Shown here: positions 15,035 to 20,276 of the stretch, piece by piece | Numbering within the stretch: the first letter of the stretch is position 1 | How the letters are laid out: every line of letters begins with the position of its first letter | DNA from: an uncultured Lachnoanaerobaculum sp. | GTDB taxonomy: Bacteria > Bacillota > Clostridia > Lachnospirales > Lachnospiraceae | Direction: 5' to 3' | Assembly: GCF_938015485.1 (NCBI RefSeq) | Contig: NZ_CALLVU010000038.1 | Span: forward strand, 1-20,276 | DNA: 20,276 nt | Translations under genes and position numbers: made by a program | The notes under the pieces: generated by a model | Told to the model about the DNA's origin: nothing | The model's input: the letters and a program-made list of their open reading frames with translations, nothing else | Database searches by the model: none

Positions 15035-16138
15035 GTGAATAATATAAAGAAAAAATACATTGCATATATTGTGATTGCAACGATTATAGTATACGCAATA
15101 GTCAGGTATTTCGGGACTGTAGAGAGTTATATAGTAAAAGTAACAGATACATTGATGCCTTTTGTGGCAGGTGCAATGATGGCATATATTATAAATATTC
15201 TTATGGATTCATATGAAGATTTACTGTTGAAAAAATTTCATAATAAAAAAATTATAAGAACGTTATCAATAGTATTGTCAATATTTACATTTGTGCTTGT
15301 GATAGGTTTGCTTCTTGGTCTTATTATTCCGCAGCTTGTAAAGATAATGTTTTCGATAATGTATACAAACCCGGGTGACATAAAAAAGATAATCGAAAGT
15401 ATCGGTAAAAATAATATAGTGGACAAGATTGCCGATATAATGAATATTGATATCAACAATATAGATATTTCAGGCTATGTCACAAAGCTTATACACAGTG
15501 TAATGTCAAGTGTAGGAAATATCCTTATGGGAGTGATAAGCAAAATATCGGGATTTTTCAATACTGTAATATCTGTCTTTATGGCGGTGGTGTTTGCAAT
15601 ATATATACTTGTGGACAAGGAAAGAATTGCGTTGCAGGGTGATAAACTTTTAAGAGCCTTTTTACCGTCAAAGAGAGATACTGTAATTGATGTACTGAGT
15701 ATTTTTAATAAAAGTTTCAGAAATTATTTTATCAGTCAGGTAAAAGAGGCGATAATACTTGGTGTACTGCTCTATATTGTGATGCTTATAGCGAGGTTGC
15801 CTTATGCATCTTCGATATCCATATTGGTGGGGGTGACGGCACTGATACCTGTAATAGGGGCTTATGCGGGACTCTTTATCGGGGCACTTATGATAATTAC
15901 AAAGTCTTTTTCAAGTATGCTTATATTTATCATAGTGCATACTGTAGTACAGCAGTTTGAAAACAATATCATATATCCGAGAGTGGTAGGAAGCTCTGTA
16001 GGACTTCCGAGCATGTGGGTAATAGTTGCGGTAGCACTTGGAGGCAGTCTTTTCGGCATATTTGGAGTATTTGTGGCGGTTCCTGTGGCCGCAAGTCTTT
16101 ACTTTATATTAAAGAGGGAAACTCTTAAGAGACTTTAA
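15035..16138 (+). CDS. AI-2E family transporter (PF01594)
   Basis: This 367-residue polytopic membrane protein has the layout of the AI-2E/YhhQ-PerM family: paired helices at the N-terminus (about 8-27 and 38-58), a helix at 75-100, a soluble middle domain to about 160, and four or more helices after that. The late segment SISILVGVTALIPVIGAYAGLFIGALMI, with the conserved LIPVIGA-like turn, is diagnostic. So is QQFENNIIYPRVVGSSVGLP near residue 305. Members export autoinducer-2 or act as Na+/H+ antiporters or permeases of unknown substrate, so the family name does not prove an AI-2 role. The start is GTG with GGAAGGG 8-14 bases upstream. An 8-bp inverted repeat overlaps the end of the gene (16121-16128 with 16139-16146) without a T-run. 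Confidence 0.87.
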   Translation: MNNIKKKYIAYIVIATIIVYAIVRYFGTVESYIVKVTDTLMPFVAGAMMAYIINILMDSYEDLLLKKFHNKKIIRTLSIVLSIFTFVLVIGLLLGLIIPQLVKIMFSIMYTNPGDIKKIIESIGKNNIVDKIADIMNIDINNIDISGYVTKLIHSVMSSVGNILMGVISKISGFFNTVISVFMAVVFAIYILVDKERIALQGDKLLRAFLPSKRDTVIDVLSIFNKSFRNYFISQVKEAIILGVLLYIVMLIARLPYASSISILVGVTALIPVIGAYAGLFIGALMIITKSFSSMLIFIIVHTVVQQFENNIIYPRVVGSSVGLPSMWVIVAVALGGSLFGIFGVFVAVPVAASLYFILKRETLKRL

Positions 16139-16179
16139 TTAAGAGTATGTAGTTTATGTTAAATCGGTGTTACATTTGC

Positions 16180-16208
16180 TTGATAAATCGGCTGTAAACC
16201 TTTATAAT
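16180..16208 (+). promoter_or_regulatory. Sigma-A-type promoter for the HtrA-like gene
   Basis: TTGATA (16180-16185) and TATAAT (16203-16208) stand 17 bases apart, five and six of six consensus bases. It lies 58 bases before the start codon at 16266. Two copies of TAAATCGG (16160-16167 and 16184-16191), 24 bases apart, flank the -35 box and could bind an activator or repressor. Confidence 0.75.
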
Positions 16209-16265
16209 CTTACTTAGGGAGAGCGAGATATTATGTAATATATATCCTGAAAGCAGAGGGTTTTT

Positions 16266-17525
16266 ATGCCAAATACAAAAAAAGACCATGAGTCTGACGA
16301 GAAAAATCCTTTTATAAAGCAGACTATTATAGAAGAGAAAAAAGATCAGCGTAAGAGGATTGTCTCGGCAGCTTGCCTTGCTGTTGTTTTTGGAATGGTT
16401 GCAGGCCCGACTACGGCGTTGACATCACATATTATAAACAAAAACATACTAAGCAAAAAGACAAAAACCACTATAGAGATTCCAAAGGAGGAGACAAGCC
16501 TTGAAGGAAGTGAGGAGGCGGAGTCTTCGGAGCCTGTAGAAGATATAGTGGCATCGGCTATAGAAAGTATAGACTTGAGTGAAAAGAACTTGGAACAGAT
16601 GTATGCCGGTCTAAGCAAGGTTGCGGAAAATAAAGATAATACAATAGTGAAGATAAGTGCAATCACCACGAACACGGATTGGTTTGACAACACATTGCAA
16701 AATGAAAGCAGTTGCTCAGGAATTGTAGTAGCAAAGTCCGGTGATAATCTTATTGTATTGACCACAAATATGTCTATAGAGGGAGGTATCAGAGTAGGAT
16801 TTTTTGACGGCAGCGTGAAAGAAGCAAGTGTACTTGGAACTGACAGCCTGACCAATCTTATGATACTTTCCGTGGATATCTCTTCTATGGGAGAAAAGGT
16901 CAAGAGTATAGAGCCTATTGTACTCGGAAATTCATATCAGCTGAAGAAAGGCACATTTATATTGGCTATAGGCAGTCCGGTGGGAGTGTCAAGAAGTCTG
17001 GATATCGGCAATGTGACCGCTATTGAGAAAAATGCAAGCTTTTTTGACGGATATGGCAGGGTAATATACTGTGACAAGCATTTGGACAACAGAGGTACGT
17101 TTTTGATAGATACATCAGGTGAGTTGGTGGGTGTGATTTCAAATTTGGACGGCGAAAGCCCTATATCAATGGCATATGGTATATCGGATTTGAAGATGCT
17201 TATTGAAAATATGACCAACGGTGTGGGCTCCTCATATCTGGGAGTTCGTGCAATAGATATAGATAAGGATAAGGCACCTGAGGGGATGCCGAATGGAGTC
17301 TATGTCACGGAAGTAAGGGCAGATTCTCCGGCCTACAATATAGGTATACAATCAGGTGATATAATATCCATGATTGGTGACGAGGAAGTGAACTCTATTA
17401 TAGGGTTTAAAAATATAATGGAAAAGCTGAAGCCAAACCAAGTGGTAAATATCAAAGTGAGCCGTTCCGGTAAAGATGGTTTTACAGAACTGAATTTTGA
17501 GACAACAATTGGTGCCAGGAGCTAG
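16266..17525 (+). CDS. HtrA/DegP-like membrane-anchored PDZ protein, catalytic triad lost
   Basis: This 419-residue protein has the layout of a Gram-positive HtrA: a cytoplasmic N-terminus, one membrane helix (about 33-54), an acidic linker, a trypsin-like domain (about 115-310) and one PDZ domain (about 322-415, YLGVRAIDIDK to VNIKVSRSG). The fold-marking segments are recognisable, but all three catalytic residues are replaced by my alignment: His by Met169 (LTTNMSIEGG for LTNxHVIEG), Asp by Asn197 (GTDSLTNLMIL for GxDxxTDLAVL) and Ser by Arg276 (DNRGTFLIDTSGELVGV for GNSGGPLxxxxGEVxGI). It is therefore likely an inactive pseudo-protease acting as scaffold, chaperone or sensor at the outer membrane face. 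It has its own promoter and may lead a unit with the next two genes. Confidence 0.85.
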   Translation: MPNTKKDHESDEKNPFIKQTIIEEKKDQRKRIVSAACLAVVFGMVAGPTTALTSHIINKNILSKKTKTTIEIPKEETSLEGSEEAESSEPVEDIVASAIESIDLSEKNLEQMYAGLSKVAENKDNTIVKISAITTNTDWFDNTLQNESSCSGIVVAKSGDNLIVLTTNMSIEGGIRVGFFDGSVKEASVLGTDSLTNLMILSVDISSMGEKVKSIEPIVLGNSYQLKKGTFILAIGSPVGVSRSLDIGNVTAIEKNASFFDGYGRVIYCDKHLDNRGTFLIDTSGELVGVISNLDGESPISMAYGISDLKMLIENMTNGVGSSYLGVRAIDIDKDKAPEGMPNGVYVTEVRADSPAYNIGIQSGDIISMIGDEEVNSIIGFKNIMEKLKPNQVVNIKVSRSGKDGFTELNFETTIGARS

Positions 17526-17536
17526 AAGGGTAGAAG

Positions 17537-18484
17537 ATGAAATTTATTGAAAGCTTAAAAGAAGGAATGCATGTTTCAGAGGTTTATCTGTGCAAGACAA
17601 AGACAATTGCAATGTCAAAGACCGGCAAAGAGTACGCCAGTCTGAGCCTGCATGATAAGACAGGAAGCATTGATGCAAAGATATGGGATTTGTATTCTCC
17701 GGGCATCTCAGATGTGGACGCTATGACATTTGTTGTAGTGGACGGTGACGTTACATCTTTTAACAATGTATTGCAACTTAAGGTAGCAAGAATAAGAGAA
17801 GCGGATGAGAAGGAGTATACACCGTCCGACTATGTGCCGGTATCAAAAAAAGATATCGACAAGATGTTTGGCGAACTGAAAGATAAGATAAAGTCGGTAA
17901 AAAATCCGTTCCTAAGTAAGCTTTTGACAGCAATCTTTATAGATGATTTTGAATTTCAGACTGCTTTTAAGTCATCATCTGCAGCCAAGACCGTGCATCA
18001 CGGATTCCTTGGCGGATTACTTGAACACACTCTGGGCGTGGTGAAACTTTGTGAATATTTTTGTAATAACTATGAATCATTAAACCGTGATTTGCTCATC
18101 ACATCGGCGCTCTGTCATGATATAGGAAAGACCAGAGAGCTGTCGGCATTCCCTGCAAACGATTATACCGACGAAGGTCAGCTTGTGGGACATATCGTAA
18201 TAGGTGTTGAGGTATTAAAAGCACATATCGACAAGATTCCGGGCTTCCCGAAGAAGCTTTCAAATGAGCTTATACATTGTATATTGGCTCATCACGGAGA
18301 GCTTGAATACGGCTCACCTAAAAAACCTGCGCTTATAGAAGCTTTGGCACTAAACTTGGCGGATAATGCGGATGCGAAGTTGGAGACCTTCATTGAGCTT
18401 TTGGCACAGGGACAGGACGGAGCTACAGGATGGCTCGGCTATAATAAGTTACTTGAGAGCAATTACAGAAAGACAAGTGTATAA
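17537..18484 (+). CDS. yhaM: 3'-5' exoribonuclease, YhaM family
   Basis: YhaM is a cytoplasmic nuclease that trims RNA (and single-stranded DNA) from the 3' end, with Mn2+ or another metal. The 315-residue length matches the family. An OB-fold nucleic-acid-binding domain fills residues 1-90 (EGMHVSEVYLCKTK, SLSLHDKTGSIDAKIWD, GDVTSFNNVLQLKV). The HD hydrolase domain follows, with metal ligands His164 (LEHTLGVVKLC), His194-Asp195 (CHDIGK), His252-His253 (AHHGELEYGSPKKP) and Asp276. The start is ATG, 11 bases after the HtrA-like stop, with GAAGGG in the overlap region. In Bacilli and clostridia yhaM is usually a stand-alone housekeeping gene, so the neighbours say little about its role. Confidence 0.92.
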   Translation: MKFIESLKEGMHVSEVYLCKTKTIAMSKTGKEYASLSLHDKTGSIDAKIWDLYSPGISDVDAMTFVVVDGDVTSFNNVLQLKVARIREADEKEYTPSDYVPVSKKDIDKMFGELKDKIKSVKNPFLSKLLTAIFIDDFEFQTAFKSSSAAKTVHHGFLGGLLEHTLGVVKLCEYFCNNYESLNRDLLITSALCHDIGKTRELSAFPANDYTDEGQLVGHIVIGVEVLKAHIDKIPGFPKKLSNELIHCILAHHGELEYGSPKKPALIEALALNLADNADAKLETFIELLAQGQDGATGWLGYNKLLESNYRKTSV

Positions 18485-18547
18485 TATAAAGTCGATAAAT
18501 ATAGACTGATTATCAAAACAGTCTGATAAGTTTAGTAATGGAGATAT

Positions 18548-19945
18548 ATGAAAACTGACAGTACATTAAATTACAAAAAAGGTGAAATGATAACAGTTGA
18601 TATAACAGACTTTGGAGAAAATGGCGAAGGCATCGGAAAAACCGATGCCTTCACATGGTTTATAAAAGATACTGTTATCGGAGATAAAGTCACAGCAAAG
18701 GTGATGAAAACAAAGAAAAGCTACGGATATGCAAGACTTGAAAGCATAGTTAAGGAGAGTTCCGACAGAATAGAGGCCAAATGTCAGGTGGCAAGAAGTT
18801 GTGGCGGATGTACATTACAAAGCCTTGATTATAGTGCGGAGCTTAAACTAAAGCAAAACAAAGTGGAAAATCATCTAAAAAGAATAGGCGGATTTGACCT
18901 CTCAAATGTAGAGATAGAAGAAATCATCGGTATGGAAGACCCTATAAGATACAGAAATAAATCCCAATTTCCGTTCGGAAGAAAGAACGGTAAAAACATC
19001 ACGGGCTATTTTGCAGGCAGAACTCACAGCATTGTAGAATTTGACGACTGTGTAATCGGTATCAAAGAAAATAAGACCGTACTGAAGACTGTGCTTGATT
19101 TTATGGAGAAGTATGATATACCTGCCTATGATGAGGAGAGTGGCAAAGGTGTGGTGAGACATGTGCTTATCAGAAAGGGTTTTGCCACAGGTGAGCTGAT
19201 GGTGTGCATAGTTATAAATGCAAACAATCTGCCACATAGTGAAAAGCTTGTAGAGAGCCTATGTGCTACACTTGGAAGTGACTTAAAGTCCGTCTCCATC
19301 AATATAAATAAAAAGAATACCAATGTCATCTTGGGAGAAAAAACAGTTACTCTTTATGGCAACGGCTATATAGAGGATTATATAGGAGATGTAAAGTTTA
19401 GAATATCGCCACAGTCCTTCTATCAGGTAAATCCCGTGCAGACAAAGAAGCTATACTCTAAGGCCTTAGAGTATGCCGCACTGACCGGTGAAGAAACGGT
19501 TTGGGATATGTATTGCGGTATAGGTACTATTTCACTCTTCCTCGCAAAGTCCGCAAAGTTTGTTTATGGCGTGGAAATAGTGGACGCCGCCATACAAAAT
19601 GCAAGAGAGAACGCAAAGCTTAACAATATAGAAAATGTGAAGTTCTTTGTAGGAAAGGCTGAAGAAGTCATAACGGGTGAATATGAAAACGGCAATATAA
19701 GAGATATAGATGTAATAGTGGTAGACCCGCCAAGAAAAGGGCTTGATAAACTTGCAATAGATACAATGCTGAAATTATTGCCAAAGAGAATAGTATATGT
19801 AAGCTGCGATTCCTCCACGCTGGCAAGGGATTTAAAGATGTTGTGTGAGAAGGAGTATGAGCTTAAGAAACTGACGGTGGTGGATCAGTTTGCAAGGAGC
19901 TATCATACGGAGAGTGTGGTGGTGATGGATAGGAAAGAAAAATAA
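18548..19945 (+). CDS. rlmD: 23S rRNA (uracil-5-)-methyltransferase, RlmD/RumA type
   Basis: This enzyme methylates C5 of a uridine in 23S rRNA using S-adenosylmethionine. The product has 465 residues. Domains in order are a TRAM RNA-binding domain (about 10-70, VDITDFGENGEGIGK), an iron-sulfur motif (Cys79, Cys85, Cys88 in SCGGCTLQ, and Cys168), and a methyltransferase domain with the SAM motif DMYCGIGTISLF (320-331), DPPRKGLD (393-400) and catalytic nucleophile Cys420 in YVSCDSSTLARD. All key residues are present. Firmicutes often carry two or three paralogs of this family, so the target uridine (1939 or 747, or a tRNA-like site) cannot be decided. It follows yhaM after 63 bases that hold a weak 6-bp hairpin. 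A perfect 11-bp inverted repeat lies early in the gene. Confidence 0.92.
   Translation: MKTDSTLNYKKGEMITVDITDFGENGEGIGKTDAFTWFIKDTVIGDKVTAKVMKTKKSYGYARLESIVKESSDRIEAKCQVARSCGGCTLQSLDYSAELKLKQNKVENHLKRIGGFDLSNVEIEEIIGMEDPIRYRNKSQFPFGRKNGKNITGYFAGRTHSIVEFDDCVIGIKENKTVLKTVLDFMEKYDIPAYDEESGKGVVRHVLIRKGFATGELMVCIVINANNLPHSEKLVESLCATLGSDLKSVSININKKNTNVILGEKTVTLYGNGYIEDYIGDVKFRISPQSFYQVNPVQTKKLYSKALEYAALTGEETVWDMYCGIGTISLFLAKSAKFVYGVEIVDAAIQNARENAKLNNIENVKFFVGKAEEVITGEYENGNIRDIDVIVVDPPRKGLDKLAIDTMLKLLPKRIVYVSCDSSTLARDLKMLCEKEYELKKLTVVDQFARSYHTESVVVMDRKEK
18626..18652 (+). repeat. Perfect 11-bp inverted repeat early in rlmD
   Basis: GAAGGCATCGG (18626-18636) and CCGATGCCTTC (18642-18652) pair perfectly around a loop of five A, starting 78 bases after the start codon. 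It encodes part of the TRAM domain (EGIGKTDAFTW). No T-run follows, so it is not a standard terminator; an mRNA structural role is possible. Confidence 0.65.
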
Positions 19946-20276
19946 TTACCAGAAAGTGGCGTATTTCCAGACTTTTTCAGAAGTTGGGATGAAAGGCCTA
20001 ACTTCTTAAAAGGCTCGGTTTTATTATATGGAAAAATATCTACTCCGAAAATGTGTGGAGGGTTGTAACTTTGGGTTAGATAACGCAAATTGAGTGTGTT
20101 GATTATATGTTAGGGATTTTGAAGTGATTTTTGAAAGAGGAAAAAAAGTTGACAAAAAATCCGGCAACTCGATATTAGAGGTATTTTCGGGTAGTGGATT
20201 AGATGTTATGGGAGGAATGGTTAGTGTGAAAGAAAGTAGAGGTAAGCCGTAAACTGGCGCACTTAAATAAGCTGTC
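19946..20276. other. Gene-free end of window
   Basis: About 330 bases after rlmD without a supportable gene. It holds the weak hairpin at 19979-20006 and a possible promoter, TTGACA (20149-20154) with GATATT (20171-20176) 16 bases on. Candidate starts just downstream (20203, 20208, 20217) all meet stops within 15 codons. I see no RNA gene or repeat here; the window may end in the leader of the next gene. Confidence 0.5.
19979..20006 (+). terminator. Possible terminator hairpin after rlmD
   Basis: AGAAGTTGGG (19979-19988) pairs with CCTAACTTCT (19997-20006), ten pairs including one G-U, around an 8-base loop. It is 34 bases past the stop codon. No T-run follows directly; a GGTTTTATT lies 12 or more bases on, so this is a weak call. 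Confidence 0.4.

Noticed and set aside
16121..16146. 8-bp inverted repeat (ACTCTTAA/TTAAGAGT) at the end of the AI-2E-family gene
   Set aside because: There is no T-run after it and most pairs are A-T; too weak to call a terminator.
18513..18525. Small hairpin between yhaM and rlmD (AGACTG...CAGTCT around 18502-18524)
   Set aside because: Only six pairs around a 10-base loop without a T-run; not distinguishable from chance.
20203..20276. Possible short coding start at the window end
   Set aside because: GGAGG is present, but starts at 20203, 20208 and 20217 all end at stops within 15 codons, and spacing to the ribosome binding site is poor.

Overview
The window looks like a chromosomal segment of a low-GC, AT-rich Firmicute, most likely a Lachnospiraceae-type clostridium. 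I judge this from codon use (AGA arginines, many ATA isoleucines), strong GGAGG ribosome binding sites, lipoprotein-anchored ABC binding proteins and the mix of families. The genus cannot be fixed from the sequence. All convincing genes are on the + strand.

Layout. (1) 1-5110: the 3' part of a sugar-uptake and catabolism operon: sugar ABC ATPase (5' end outside the window), permease, binding lipoprotein, a FucU-type mutarotase and a FucO-type lactaldehyde reductase. FucU and FucO together point to L-fucose (or a related 6-deoxysugar), with 1,2-propanediol as the reduced end product. A 17-bp hairpin closes this unit. (2) 5236-5936: a small two-helix membrane protein and a 76-residue zinc-ribbon protein. 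(3) 5933-10863: a damaged efflux locus. An RND permease is broken into three pieces by apparent deletions that remove the N-terminus, the TM3-TM4 region with the proton-relay aspartates, and a segment before TM8. Two intact, tandem TolC-like genes follow. No membrane-fusion protein is present. (4) 11006-11524: a monocistronic gene for a coiled-coil protein ending in LEA-like 11-residue repeats, with its own extended -10 promoter and terminator. (5) 11680-16138: a NitT/TauT-type ABC transporter (binding lipoprotein, permease, very short ATPase), then a protein of unknown function and an AI-2E-family membrane protein, all tightly spaced. (6) 16266-19945: an HtrA-like membrane-anchored protein whose three catalytic residues are all replaced, a YhaM-type 3'-5' exoribonuclease, and an RlmD-type rRNA uracil methyltransferase. 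(7) 19946-20276: no supportable gene.

The strongest points for a second look are the triple-deleted RND gene beside intact TolC-like paralogs in an apparently monoderm lineage, the pseudo-protease HtrA, and the 11-mer-repeat protein. I did not find a clear new defence or mobile system. All functional names rest on motif and remembered family resemblance, not on database searches.
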